NCBI RefSeq assembly: GCF_018449605.1
Contig: NZ_JAAVUW010000008.1
Coordinates: 273,835-337,834, forward strand
Reading direction: 5' to 3'
Length of the DNA: 64,000 bases
Origin: Luteibacter sp. dw_328
GTDB lineage: Bacteria; Pseudomonadota; Gammaproteobacteria; Xanthomonadales; Rhodanobacteraceae
The notes below the pieces were generated by a model, which worked only from the letters and a program-made list of their open reading frames with translations, was not told the origin of the DNA and made no database searches. The translations under genes and the position numbers were made by a program. Shown here piece by piece: positions 44,293 to 53,745 of this stretch (position 1 is its first letter; every line of letters starts with the position of its first letter).

Positions 44293-46245
44293 CTAGTTCC
44301 CCTTCGCTTGCATAAGGTTGACGGCGCGACGGATCACCGGCAGCGACGCTGCGTAGGAGAGGTCGCCGTCGGCGACCAGTCGATTGACGATCTTCATCTC
44401 CACCACTTCCTTGCGCACCGCCGCGTGCAGCGACGCGCCGCCCAGCGATCGTTCGGCGAACTGGGTGTACCGGAAGGGGCCCGCGATCTTCTCCCGATGA
44501 GGATCGCCGATCTCAGATGGGCGCCTGGGTGCCATCTCGCGATGAAGTTCGTCGACGAACCATGCATAGACCGCGCGGTCTGTCGCATCGTTGAAGCACA
44601 ACGGTCGCGGATCGCCACCGCCCTTGCCGGCCGTCGCCGGGTCGTGATCCCTCGCATTGAGGCAGGGGTCCACATCGAACGGCTGCTGGTCGCGATACGC
44701 CGCCGCCATGCGCCCGATGCGCAAGGCCACCGGCAAACGGGGAAGCGTGTTGTTGTGTGGCGCACCGATATCCCACTCGCGCATCGCACCGTCGAGCAGG
44801 ATGGCGAGGTATTGTCGATCGAACTCGGTCGGTCGCCACTCGCGCGGGGTCGAGACCAGCCCTTGCAGGACCTCCGGGCGCAGTCCGAGCCGCCGCTGCT
44901 CAGCGACCGGCGTCGCGTCGAGCTTCTCCCGAAGCAGCTGTGCAGCAACCGCATACAACGCGCCGATAGCCGGATAGTCATGGCCGACCATGTCCCGCAC
45001 ACCGATCACGATGTTGGCATGAACGCCTGCCTTCGTATGACTGGGCACGCCGCGATACGTGTTGATAGGGGGACCGTAGTAGTCGTCAACGTCCGTCCAG
45101 GGCCGGCTCTTGGTGAAGCCCAGTTCGCGCTGTTTGCGCAGGCTCAGTTCACGCTGCCCGGGCACGCGGCCTTCGATGGCGAGCAGTTGTGCGGCGAGAC
45201 GGACGGCGTCGTTCATGCTCGAGAGGTCGCGCTCCGCGGGTTCCGAATACGGCGACGACGGATCGACCAGTACCCAACGCGCGTAGCTCTCGTCGCTGCC
45301 GGAGAGAACGTAGGAAGCATCACCTTTCGTCCGTGCATACGCGCGGATCAGGGTCACCAGCGCGCTATGGGTCGACGGCCTGACCGCCAGCGGGAACGAG
45401 ACGACGGGACGTCCCGCGACACACATGTCGGGGACCTTGCCCCGTGCCGGCGGTGCATGCGAGGGACGAAACCGTTCGCGGCCGATGAGCGAACTGCGCA
45501 CGGTGGCCAGATAGGCCATTTGCTTGCCATGGAACAGTGCGCTCGCCTGCGAGCCACCCCACACGTTCTCGTTCGCCACCAGGCTCAGCTCATACGCATT
45601 GGCGAAGTTGTTCAATGCCTGATCGCAGGCCAGGCACAGCGGCCCGCTGACGAAGACAGTGGCAAGACCACCCTTCTCGACCGTCCCGTCTCTGAGGTCC
45701 GTCTCCAGCGTGCGCACGGCCTTCATTTCGGCGTCCTGCAGATCCCAAGGTGCTTCCGGTCGGATCATCGGCATCTGCCAGGGCACGCGCGAGTTGGCGC
45801 CGTCCTGTGAGGTCGCCATGACTTCGCCGGGCCACGGGTCCAGCCAGTCCGGGAGATCCGGGGTCAGCAGGGTCTCCGCTCGGCTGTCGACCGAGCCCCT
45901 GCTGCCGGACATGGCGTAATACGTTCGCGAGCGCGACACGCCATCGGCGCTCTGGTAGGTGTAAAGCAGGGTGACAAAGGTGGAGCCGATCATACGCTGC
46001 TCGAACGCTCGCCACGTCTGCCCGGTCGCAGGCGCGACGCCTTGGTTGGCCCGATCGATGTATCGCGCCGACAAACCATCGGCATAAAAGCGAAAGCCAT
46101 TCATCAACGCGTTCACGACATTGCCGTTGGGATCGTCGTCTACCGAGCGCCTGCCGATAACGACCGCCGCAGCGGACAGGCTCGCGACCAGGCACGACAC
46201 GGCAAATCCGGTATGGACCAGGCAACGCAGATTCGAGCGCTTCAT
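44293..46245 (-). CDS. B-A fusion protein (B3 deaminase-like domain joined to A4)
   Basis: A 650-residue exported protein made of both families. Signal peptide (CLVHTGFAVSCLVASLSA) then the B part: SRTYYAMSG, Asp171-Ala-Glu173, and FVSGPLCLAC with Cys204 and Cys207. From about residue 290 it is A-like: LGFTKSRPW, KAGVHANIV, AAQLLREKL, RIGRMAAAYR, a Cys in VDPC and LCFNDATDRAVYAWF. At the junction, MCVAGRPVVSFPLAV may be the relic of the A4 start and signal peptide. In the left operon B1 and A2 are separate at this junction. The ATG overlaps the A3 stop by four bases. Confidence 0.7.
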   Translation of the reverse strand: MKRSNLRCLVHTGFAVSCLVASLSAAAVVIGRRSVDDDPNGNVVNALMNGFRFYADGLSARYIDRANQGVAPATGQTWRAFEQRMIGSTFVTLLYTYQSADGVSRSRTYYAMSGSRGSVDSRAETLLTPDLPDWLDPWPGEVMATSQDGANSRVPWQMPMIRPEAPWDLQDAEMKAVRTLETDLRDGTVEKGGLATVFVSGPLCLACDQALNNFANAYELSLVANENVWGGSQASALFHGKQMAYLATVRSSLIGRERFRPSHAPPARGKVPDMCVAGRPVVSFPLAVRPSTHSALVTLIRAYARTKGDASYVLSGSDESYARWVLVDPSSPYSEPAERDLSSMNDAVRLAAQLLAIEGRVPGQRELSLRKQRELGFTKSRPWTDVDDYYGPPINTYRGVPSHTKAGVHANIVIGVRDMVGHDYPAIGALYAVAAQLLREKLDATPVAEQRRLGLRPEVLQGLVSTPREWRPTEFDRQYLAILLDGAMREWDIGAPHNNTLPRLPVALRIGRMAAAYRDQQPFDVDPCLNARDHDPATAGKGGGDPRPLCFNDATDRAVYAWFVDELHREMAPRRPSEIGDPHREKIAGPFRYTQFAERSLGGASLHAAVRKEVVEMKIVNRLVADGDLSYAASLPVIRRAVNLMQAKGN

Positions 46246-47423
46246 AGCGCACTCCCTCGACACATTCGGTCGACGGCAAGTTCTTCCAGCGCGGCCTGGG
46301 CCTCCGCGGAGATCCGTCCTTGCCACACCAGTTCCCGGCCCACCGTCGCCGCGACGATGTCGGTATCCAGCGAGGCATCCTGGGTGTCGCCAACGAAGGC
46401 ACCCAACCATGCGGGCCGCAGCCGGTCAATGGCTTCGATCAGAGGGCCGACCGCAGACACCATGACCTCGGGATCCTCGAGCTTTGCGGCGAGATCGTCG
46501 CGCAACGCGGCGCCGTACCAGGCGAGGACGCGGCGATCGATCATGTCCGTGAAGCAAAAAGCAGATTCCGTGTCAGCCAGGCTCGTCGACGCCACGCCGG
46601 GGACGAAGGCGCCATCGTCGGAACAGGGATAGGGCGCTGTGTAGTTTTCCGAGCGATACGCCGCCGCGGCACGCGCTACGCGGACGGCCGTGGGAACCGC
46701 GCGACTGCCATAGACGGAGAGGGGACGATCGCGTGATGAGGAAAGCTCGTTCTCGAGCAGTCGCATCAGATAGGAGGTCTCCACCGCGCTCAGCGCATGC
46801 GCCCGACGCGCAGCCACCATGTGTTCAAGCGGAGCGGACCACAGGCCGGCATAGATCTCGCCCGATGCCTGTGCCGCTTCGATCTTTTCGCGCAAGAGCT
46901 GCCCCGCCAGGGCCAGATTAGCCGCGATCAACCCATTGCCGGGACCGGCGAGCAGCCGCGCCTGGACGAACAGGTCACGGTCCACGCCAGCCTTGATGAT
47001 GTTCGCGGCTACCCAGGGTTTCCCCAGTTCCTCCACATGCCGCAGCGGAGGCATTTCGATACCGGGGCGTGCACGGGTCAGACCGAGATCCCAGCGGAAA
47101 ATCGCCTGGGTTTGCGGGAGCGGCATGGCGAAGCCGCGCTGTCCGAGGGACGTCCACGCCGCGCGCCATGTCGCGTCCATGGTCCTTTCGCTGAGAGGCG
47201 CCAGCTCGGTATACATGTTCGTCGGATCGACCAGCGAGAGTCGCTCCACATCGGAGTCGTCGTGGAGCGGCGAAGCGGACGGCGTCAGGCGCCACAAGCG
47301 CTCGCTCATCAACTCGGCAATGAAATCACCGGCAGGTGGCTGGAGGAAATGCGCGAGCGGCACGGACGTCTGCGCTGCCGCTCCCGCGCACCAGGCGCAG
47401 GCGATCCAGACCAGGTGACGCAT
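46242..47423 (-). CDS. A-family exported protein, copy A3
   Basis: A 393-residue paralog, first gene of the minus-strand operon. ATG at 47423 with AAGG seven bases upstream; signal peptide core VWIACAWCAGAAA. Shared motifs: FRWDLGLTRARPG, KAGVDRDLF, LAGQLLREKI, RVARAAAAYR, a Cys in YPC and FCFTDMIDRRVLAWY, more diverged than in A1, A2 and A4. The C-terminus has extra helices and no hydrophobic span as clear as in A1 and A2. It lies 156 bases past the end of hrpB. Confidence 0.68.
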   Translation of the reverse strand: MRHLVWIACAWCAGAAAQTSVPLAHFLQPPAGDFIAELMSERLWRLTPSASPLHDDSDVERLSLVDPTNMYTELAPLSERTMDATWRAAWTSLGQRGFAMPLPQTQAIFRWDLGLTRARPGIEMPPLRHVEELGKPWVAANIIKAGVDRDLFVQARLLAGPGNGLIAANLALAGQLLREKIEAAQASGEIYAGLWSAPLEHMVAARRAHALSAVETSYLMRLLENELSSSRDRPLSVYGSRAVPTAVRVARAAAAYRSENYTAPYPCSDDGAFVPGVASTSLADTESAFCFTDMIDRRVLAWYGAALRDDLAAKLEDPEVMVSAVGPLIEAIDRLRPAWLGAFVGDTQDASLDTDIVAATVGRELVWQGRISAEAQAALEELAVDRMCRGSAL

Positions 47424-47579
47424 GCGTCGACCTTGGCGTGCTTGGGGAACGTTCGTCGACGGCATACCAGGAACTCCTTGTCCGGTAGATGCGAGTAGAC
47501 GACGTAGTTCAGCAGGGAGGTGGCTCAGGCAGTAGCGGCGCGCGCCGCTGCAGCGGCACGGCAATGTCCCGCGCGCGTG

Positions 47580-50090
47580 TCAGGTCCCGCGTGGTTTCGC
47601 GCGGTGCGTCGCCACGGCTGTCCACGGGTCGTCGGGCCAGGGATGCCGCGGATAGCGTCCCTTGAACTCCTTCTTCACTTCCGGATAGGTGCGGTTCCAG
47701 AAGCCGGCGAGGTCCTGTGTGACCTGGATCGGACGGCCCGCGGGCGACAACAGGTGCAGCATCACGGGCACGCGGCCGTCGCCTACACGCGGCGTATCGG
47801 CGAGGCCAAACAATTCCTGCAGTTTTACGGCGAGCACCGGCGGCGCACCGGCGTCGTCTTCGCGTGTGCCGTACTCCAGCCGACGGGTCATCCCGCTGGG
47901 CACTTTCAGTTCTTCCGGTGCATGCGCGTCGAGCGCGCGACGCTGCTCATAGTCCAGCATGGCCGACAGCGCCTCGGACAGTTCCGCCGCCTGCAGGGCT
48001 TCGAGCCGTCGCTTGCCGGAGAGATACGGCGAGAGCCAGGATTCCAGCGAACGCATCAGCGTGGCATCGGCGACGTCTGGCAGGTTCAACTCGGGACGCC
48101 ATGCGTGCAGGGCCCCGATACGCGCACGGAGGCGCCGCGCGTTGTCGCTCCACGGCAGGCTGGCGATACCTCGCGCGCGAATCGCGGCGAGGAGTGCCGG
48201 CATGGCGTCATCGCCACGCACCGGAATGGCCTTGCGCGAGATCACCAGTGCATCGAAACGTCGTTCCTCGAAGGCTTCGGCGATCTGCCGCTCGTCGTCC
48301 CACCGCAACACGCGTTCGGTGATGAAACGATCCGCGTGGTCGCGCTCGAGCACGTCGGGATCGAAGGGCGCAGCGGCGAAGACCAGGCTGTCGCGAGCGT
48401 CCAGACGCAGGTCGAGGATGACCAGCCACGGCTCGCCGAGCAGCGCGCTCGCCTCGTGCAGGCGCGCACCGCGGCCGTTGGCGAGTTGGTAGCGCATCGG
48501 CTGACTATCGTCACGGCGGGCGACGCGATCGGGAAAGGCATGAACGAGAAGGTCACCGACCGCGTGCGCGTCGGGCACGCCGCTGGCGGCGGAACGAACG
48601 TCGAGTCGTCGACGCCAACCGGAAGAGGCCTTCTCGATCGCCGCGAGTGCGCCGATGTCGGCCGAGCCTGCGCGTGCACCGCGCGCTCCCGCGTCGCGCC
48701 AGAGATGCAGTGCGGCGACGCGCTGGCGGAAGTCGTCAGTGCGCCCGAGCTCCCCCCGCAGCGGCGAGCGGGCTTCGGTCAAGGCAAGCAGATCGGCGAC
48801 CAGTGCGCGACGCTCCGGCGGCGTCCGCCATGCCGCGGCGGCCAGGCGCGGGGCCGCACCCAAGCCCAACATGTCGCGGCCTAACGCGGTGATCGCCGAG
48901 GTCTCGTCGAGTGCGCCGAGCCTCCGCAGCAAGTCACGCGCCTGGCTCATCGCGCCGGCCGGCGGCGCGTCCAGCCACGGCAGGTCATCACTACCCCATC
49001 CGGCCAGTTCGAGCGCGAGACCGGAAAGCTCGGCCTGTTCGATTTCCGCCGTGCGCGATGGTTCGAGACGGCGGCTTTGCGGCCATAGTCGGTAGGCCGT
49101 GCCTTCGGCGACACGACCGGCGCGACCCGCGCGCTGGTCCGCCGAAGCCTGGGAGATGTGCACGGTTTCCAGTCGCGTGAAGCCGGACTGGGGATCGAAT
49201 CGCGGCTCCCTCGCGAGACCGGCGTCGACGACGGCACGGATACCCGGCAACGTGACGCTCGATTCGGCGACATTGGTCGCGAGCACGACACGGCGCACGC
49301 CAGGGTCCGCCGGCGCCAGCGCGAGTTGCTGCTCGGCCAGCGACAGCTCACCGTGTAATGCCACTACTTCGAGTGCGTCGTCGTGCTTCTCCAACATGCT
49401 GCGGGCGCGCTCGATCTCACGCCGACCCGGCAGGAAGGCAAGCACATCGCCGGGATTTTCACGCAGCGCCTGGAGCACGGTCCGCGCGAGGTGCTGCTCG
49501 GTGGTCTCCTGCGGTCGCGCAGGGGAATGCACGATGGAGACGGGGAAGCTCCGGCCGGGACTACTCAGCCGGGGCGCGTCGAGCCAGCGGGCGATGCGCT
49601 CACCATCCAGCGTTGCCGACATCACCAGCAGCCGGAGGTCAGGGCGGAGACTCGCCTGCACATCCAGCGCGAGCGCGGCCCCCAGATCGCCGGCAAGATG
49701 ACGCTCGTGGAATTCGTCGAAGAGCACCGCGCCGATGCCATCCAGTGTCGGATCGTCCTGGATCATGCGGCCGAGGATGCCTTCGGTAACGACCTGGATC
49801 CGGGTACGGGGCCCCACCCGGGACTCGAAGCGGATCCGGTAGCCAACCGTCTCGCCAACCTGCTCGCCGAGCTGCGCGGCCATGAACGCCGCTGCGGCAC
49901 GCGCCGCGATACGGCGCGGCTCGAGCACGATGATGCGGGCTCCCGCGAGCCACGGTGCAGCCAGCAGGGCCAACGGCACCTGGGTGGTCTTACCTGCGCC
50001 TGGCGGCGCCTCCAGGACAAGGCGTGGACGCTCCGCGAGCGAAGCGACGATGTCTGGGAGGAGCGGTGTGATCGGGAAGACGGGAGTCAT
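47580..50090 (-). CDS. hrpB: ATP-dependent helicase HrpB
   Basis: An 836-residue DEAH/RHA-family helicase. Walker A APPGAGKTTQVP (about residue 30), the DExH box LFDEFHERHL (about 125), SATLD, and the motif VI ASADQRAGRAGR are intact. The C-terminal HrpB-specific region ends with LAGFWNRTYPEVKKEFKGRYPRH-like sequence typical of the family. The biological role in RNA metabolism is not well defined. It follows gspD by 42 bases on the same strand and may receive read-through from the secretion operon. Confidence 0.95.
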   Translation of the reverse strand: MTPVFPITPLLPDIVASLAERPRLVLEAPPGAGKTTQVPLALLAAPWLAGARIIVLEPRRIAARAAAAFMAAQLGEQVGETVGYRIRFESRVGPRTRIQVVTEGILGRMIQDDPTLDGIGAVLFDEFHERHLAGDLGAALALDVQASLRPDLRLLVMSATLDGERIARWLDAPRLSSPGRSFPVSIVHSPARPQETTEQHLARTVLQALRENPGDVLAFLPGRREIERARSMLEKHDDALEVVALHGELSLAEQQLALAPADPGVRRVVLATNVAESSVTLPGIRAVVDAGLAREPRFDPQSGFTRLETVHISQASADQRAGRAGRVAEGTAYRLWPQSRRLEPSRTAEIEQAELSGLALELAGWGSDDLPWLDAPPAGAMSQARDLLRRLGALDETSAITALGRDMLGLGAAPRLAAAAWRTPPERRALVADLLALTEARSPLRGELGRTDDFRQRVAALHLWRDAGARGARAGSADIGALAAIEKASSGWRRRLDVRSAASGVPDAHAVGDLLVHAFPDRVARRDDSQPMRYQLANGRGARLHEASALLGEPWLVILDLRLDARDSLVFAAAPFDPDVLERDHADRFITERVLRWDDERQIAEAFEERRFDALVISRKAIPVRGDDAMPALLAAIRARGIASLPWSDNARRLRARIGALHAWRPELNLPDVADATLMRSLESWLSPYLSGKRRLEALQAAELSEALSAMLDYEQRRALDAHAPEELKVPSGMTRRLEYGTREDDAGAPPVLAVKLQELFGLADTPRVGDGRVPVMLHLLSPAGRPIQVTQDLAGFWNRTYPEVKKEFKGRYPRHPWPDDPWTAVATHRAKPRGT

Positions 50091-50132
50091 GCGCCGGCTA
50101 TGTTACGCAAGCCGACGCAGGATCGCCCGGAA

Positions 50133-52334
50133 TCATCCCGCGCTGGCGGCTGGGGCCGATGCGGTCGCGGCCTCCGGCGTCGCCGCTTCGAGCGGTTGCA
50201 GCGAACGAAAGCGCTGTCGGTACTCATCGGAGACACGCTTCGCATCGTCGCCGCTGGCGATGACCTTCGGCGTGATCAGTACGATCAGTTCCGTCCGCAT
50301 GAGATCTTCGTTGCGGCTGCGGAACAGGGCGCCCAGCAATGGGATGCGCGACAGTCCCGGCACCCCCGCTCGTCCACGGTTGTCGCGTTGCCTGATGAGG
50401 CCACCCAGCAACACGGTCTGCCCGCTGCGCACCGCCACCTGGGTATCCAGCTTGCGCTTCGCGATGGCGACGTTCTGTCCCGGCACAACGGCCTCGTCGG
50501 CCCGGCTGACCTCCTGGGTCACGTCCAGGTAAACCAGGCCACCCGGATTCACTCGCGGACGCACCTCGAGAATGACGCCGGTGTCCTTGTAGGTGACCTG
50601 GCCCACTTCTTTATCGCTACCCAGGCCGGGGTTGACGAAGGTCTGCGTGACGGGAATCTGGTCGCCCACCTGGATACGTGCCTTGCGGTTGTTCACCACC
50701 ACCAGCGACGGCGCGGAGAGCGTCGTCGTGTTGCTGTCCGTTTCCATGGCGCGCAGCGCGACCTGGACGTTCTTGTTTACGAAGGAATAGAAGAGCGTGT
50801 CACTACCCGAAGGCTTGCCACCTCCGCTGCCTAGCGCCCACTGCTGCTTGTTGCCGGGCTGGCTCAAGTCACCGCTGCCGCCGGCGAGACCCTCGAGATA
50901 CCACTGCACGCCAAAGCGGAAGTTGTCGCGAAGCACGACTTCCAGGATGCGGGTTTCGATCTGCACCTGGAGCGGAACGGCGTCGAGCCGCTCGACGGCC
51001 TGGCGAATATCGGCCCACTGCGACGGCCGCGCGTGAATCATCAACTGGTTGTTCGCATCGATCGCGGTGATGCGGATGTTGGACTTTCCATCGCCCGATG
51101 ACGCCGCGGATGGCGCCTGGAAGAACGACGCGTCGCTGTCCGGGGCGACATCTGTTCCACCGCCACTGCCATCACCGAAGCCGTTGCCTCCGTCGCCCAC
51201 GCTTCCTCCCAAGGCGATGCCATTGAGTCCGGGCCCTACTTGCGCGGATGAGGTGTCGCCACTGACGGCACCTCCGAAGATGTTGCCCACGTAGCGGGCC
51301 ACATCCGAGGCGAGAAGGTTTCGAACGTCGTATACGAAGAGGCGCGGTTCGTTGCCGCCGCCACGGTCGATACGTTCGATCCACTCGCCCACCTGCTCGA
51401 TGTGCGCGGCCTGCGTGGCGATCACGACGATCGCGTTGGTGCGTTCGATCGGGATGAACCGGATAAGCCCCGCGACAGGCGCACCGCTCTTCTGCCCGAA
51501 TACGGAATCCAGCGCAGGCATCAACTCAGCCACACCGGCATTTCTCAGGCCGAAGACACCTACCGACATACCACTCACCCAATCGACATCGAAGGTGTCG
51601 ATGGTTTGTGCCACGTTATCCAGTTCCTCACGCGTGCCCGCGACCACCAGGACATTCCTTGCGGGATCGGACAGGAGGATGGCGTCCGTCGCCGCGAACG
51701 GCGCGAGAAGCCTGGCCATTTCCGGTGCGGCGACGAAGCGCAACGGGAATAGCCGGGCACCGAGGCCATCGCGAGGGGCATTCGCACCGAGGGTTGGCGC
51801 GAGCCGCCCGGCGACGGCCTGCGACGTGGGCACGACCGTGTATCGACCGTGCTCCCTGACGAGTGCATTGCCCGTCCACGACAGCAGGTTCTCGAGGATC
51901 GGCAAGGCGTCTTCGCGCTTGACCGGCTTGGATGTCGAGAACGATACGGTGCCGCGCACGCCGGGGGCGAGCGAGTAATTCGCATCGAGGAGATCGCCGA
52001 GGATCGCCTTGACGACGGCCTCGATCGGCTGGTCTTCGAAGTTGAGTGTGACCGCTCCCTCGCCAGCCACCGTCTGGCGAGGCTCCTTCAGCGCCTGCGG
52101 GTGGATGAAGGTTCCGCTGCCGCGACTGATTTCCCTCTGGGCCCCGGCGGGCTGCGCCGTCGACGGGGGCGATTCAGAAGCCGGGGCCAGTGGCAACGGC
52201 TCCGGTACGGGATGGTCGACGCCGGCGAGGGCTTCACGCGCGATATCGCCATAGGTCGAGCGCGTCGCGTGGGGGGCACAGCCCGTCGCGAGCAAAGCCG
52301 CCGCGACGGCGATGCCGAGATTGAGTCGCTTCAT
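50133..52334 (-). CDS. gspD: Type II secretion outer-membrane secretin GspD (XpsD)
   Basis: A 733-residue lipoprotein secretin. Lipobox LLATGC at Cys19. The N0 domain (VTLNFEDQPIEAVVKAI) and the N1-N3 repeats precede the secretin domain, which contains VPGLSRIPLLGALFRS and ends in LIVLITPKVI. A long Gly/Ser/Asp-rich insertion (about residues 350-400) lies in the N-domain region. It forms the multimeric outer-membrane gate for folded exoproteins. Last gene of the gspE-to-gspD operon, as in Xanthomonas xps clusters. Confidence 0.94.
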   Translation of the reverse strand: MKRLNLGIAVAAALLATGCAPHATRSTYGDIAREALAGVDHPVPEPLPLAPASESPPSTAQPAGAQREISRGSGTFIHPQALKEPRQTVAGEGAVTLNFEDQPIEAVVKAILGDLLDANYSLAPGVRGTVSFSTSKPVKREDALPILENLLSWTGNALVREHGRYTVVPTSQAVAGRLAPTLGANAPRDGLGARLFPLRFVAAPEMARLLAPFAATDAILLSDPARNVLVVAGTREELDNVAQTIDTFDVDWVSGMSVGVFGLRNAGVAELMPALDSVFGQKSGAPVAGLIRFIPIERTNAIVVIATQAAHIEQVGEWIERIDRGGGNEPRLFVYDVRNLLASDVARYVGNIFGGAVSGDTSSAQVGPGLNGIALGGSVGDGGNGFGDGSGGGTDVAPDSDASFFQAPSAASSGDGKSNIRITAIDANNQLMIHARPSQWADIRQAVERLDAVPLQVQIETRILEVVLRDNFRFGVQWYLEGLAGGSGDLSQPGNKQQWALGSGGGKPSGSDTLFYSFVNKNVQVALRAMETDSNTTTLSAPSLVVVNNRKARIQVGDQIPVTQTFVNPGLGSDKEVGQVTYKDTGVILEVRPRVNPGGLVYLDVTQEVSRADEAVVPGQNVAIAKRKLDTQVAVRSGQTVLLGGLIRQRDNRGRAGVPGLSRIPLLGALFRSRNEDLMRTELIVLITPKVIASGDDAKRVSDEYRQRFRSLQPLEAATPEAATASAPAASAG

Positions 52335-52372
52335 GATGTCCTTCCTTCCGTGGTGGGCGCCTCATGCGCCCG

Positions 52373-53146
52373 CTACTGCGAGTCCTGCGCTTGCTGCCGC
52401 TGTTGTTGTTGCTCCATGCGGCGCTTCTGTACGGCTTGTTTCAGGGCTTCGATCCTGGCTTGCTGGAGCGCGCTGTCGTCCTGTCGGGGCGGTGCATCCC
52501 GCGCCGGTGCGGCAGGCGGACGAGGCAGTGCGGGGCCGGTCATGCCGGACGCCTGCTCCACGTGCACACCGCTGCCCGAAAGGCCAGGGTTAGTGCGCGG
52601 AGGCTGGGGCGACTGTCCCGCTGCCGGTACGGCTCCCTGCCGACCTGGGTCCTTGGTCAGTGCCTCGGGAGCGGCGACCTTCAGCGTCAATTCGCGGCGC
52701 TGGCCGCCGTTGTCGAACACGGCGCTGCGGGGCGTCAGCGAGGCGAGCGTCCAGTGACCGTCGGCGAGCGCGGCGCCTTCCTTGACGCGCACCGTCATGT
52801 CCTTGCCCCGATCGCGTAGCAAGGCCATGCGCAGGTCTGAGGTCATGATGATGCCGGTCAGTTCGAGATCTCCGATGTTGCTGGATGAATCGTCCGTGTC
52901 CGCTGCCGCCACGGGTTTACGGTCAGCCATGAACAGCGGTCGCTGCCAGACCTCGGCATAGCGATTCAGTGGCGAGGTGGGCGGCATCGCTGCGGCGCGC
53001 AGCTGTGGCAAGGCCTCCGGTGGCGCCGGATCGTCCCAGCGCACGCCCTGCCCTACGCCCATGGCAAAGGCGACAGCGGTGCAACCAAAGGCCAGCGCAA
53101 TGATGGCGAGCACCGGCGTCAGCCGACGTTGACCGGCCGCGTTCAT
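52373..53146 (-). CDS. gspN: Type II secretion protein GspN/GspC-like (XpsN)
   Basis: A 257-residue protein with one N-terminal membrane span and a periplasmic GspC-like homology region (WQRPLF, then DLELTGIIMTSDLRMALL and VKEGAALADG). The C-terminus is Pro-rich then Gln-rich (QQQQQRQQ). In Xanthomonas this position is xpsN, which works like GspC by linking the inner-membrane platform to the secretin. No separate gspC is present in the operon, which fits. It overlaps gspM by four bases. Confidence 0.85.
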   Translation of the reverse strand: MNAAGQRRLTPVLAIIALAFGCTAVAFAMGVGQGVRWDDPAPPEALPQLRAAAMPPTSPLNRYAEVWQRPLFMADRKPVAAADTDDSSSNIGDLELTGIIMTSDLRMALLRDRGKDMTVRVKEGAALADGHWTLASLTPRSAVFDNGGQRRELTLKVAAPEALTKDPGRQGAVPAAGQSPQPPRTNPGLSGSGVHVEQASGMTGPALPRPPAAPARDAPPRQDDSALQQARIEALKQAVQKRRMEQQQQRQQAQDSQ

Positions 53147-53745
53147 GTGGCCGCCTTCGCCGCGCGGGCGGCATGGATATAACCGGACACGGTGAACTGC
53201 ACTTCCATCGGCGCAGCGCCACCGGCTCGCGCAGCAACGGGATTGCGATAGATGCTGAAGTCCTCGATGAAGAGGTACGGCGTTTCTTCCTCGATATCGT
53301 GAAGCACCGCGGTCATCGGCTGCACCTGGCAGCGCAGGCTGATATTCACGGTGACTTTCCGGTACGGATCACCGGCTTTCTCCTGGCTTGGTACGGGCAT
53401 TTTCTGCACGACGTCGCAGGAGCCATCTTCTTTGTGGGCTGCGGCGACATCCACGATGCGCTGCATGAGCCCCGCCGCGGCAGCGTTCGTGTCGTCGCCG
53501 GCGAGAAAGGCATCGCTCCGTGTCTGGCCCTGTTCGAGCGTAGCCAGACGTTTCTCCAGCTGTGGTCGCTCGGCGATCGCGGCGGCGTAACGGCGTTGCG
53601 TGTCGCGCAGGTCATTCATGTCGCTGGCGATCGCCAATTGGGGCGATACGAACCACCAGTGGATCAACACGAAATAGCCGATGGCGATGGCTACGACCAG
53701 AAGCAGGATCGCGGCGACGCGAGATTCAGCGGGCTTCATGCGCAC
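53143..53745 (-). CDS. gspM: Type II secretion protein GspM (XpsM)
   Basis: About 200 residues, with a single membrane span near the N-terminus (AAILLLVVAIAIGYFVLIHWW) and a periplasmic ferredoxin-like region ending in a GYIHAARAAK tail. It forms part of the inner-membrane platform with GspL. The ribosome site AAGGAGG abuts an ATG at 53751, leaving no spacer, so the GTG at 53745 is the more likely start; ATG at 53739 is also possible. It overlaps the end of gspL. Confidence 0.85.
   Translation of the reverse strand: MRMKPAESRVAAILLLVVAIAIGYFVLIHWWFVSPQLAIASDMNDLRDTQRRYAAAIAERPQLEKRLATLEQGQTRSDAFLAGDDTNAAAAGLMQRIVDVAAAHKEDGSCDVVQKMPVPSQEKAGDPYRKVTVNISLRCQVQPMTAVLHDIEEETPYLFIEDFSIYRNPVAARAGGAAPMEVQFTVSGYIHAARAAKAAT

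Noticed and set aside
51100..51260. Possible frameshift or foreign insert in gspD at a Gly/Ser/Asp-rich segment
   Set aside because: The frame is continuous and secretins commonly carry low-complexity insertions between N-domains; domain order on both sides is normal.
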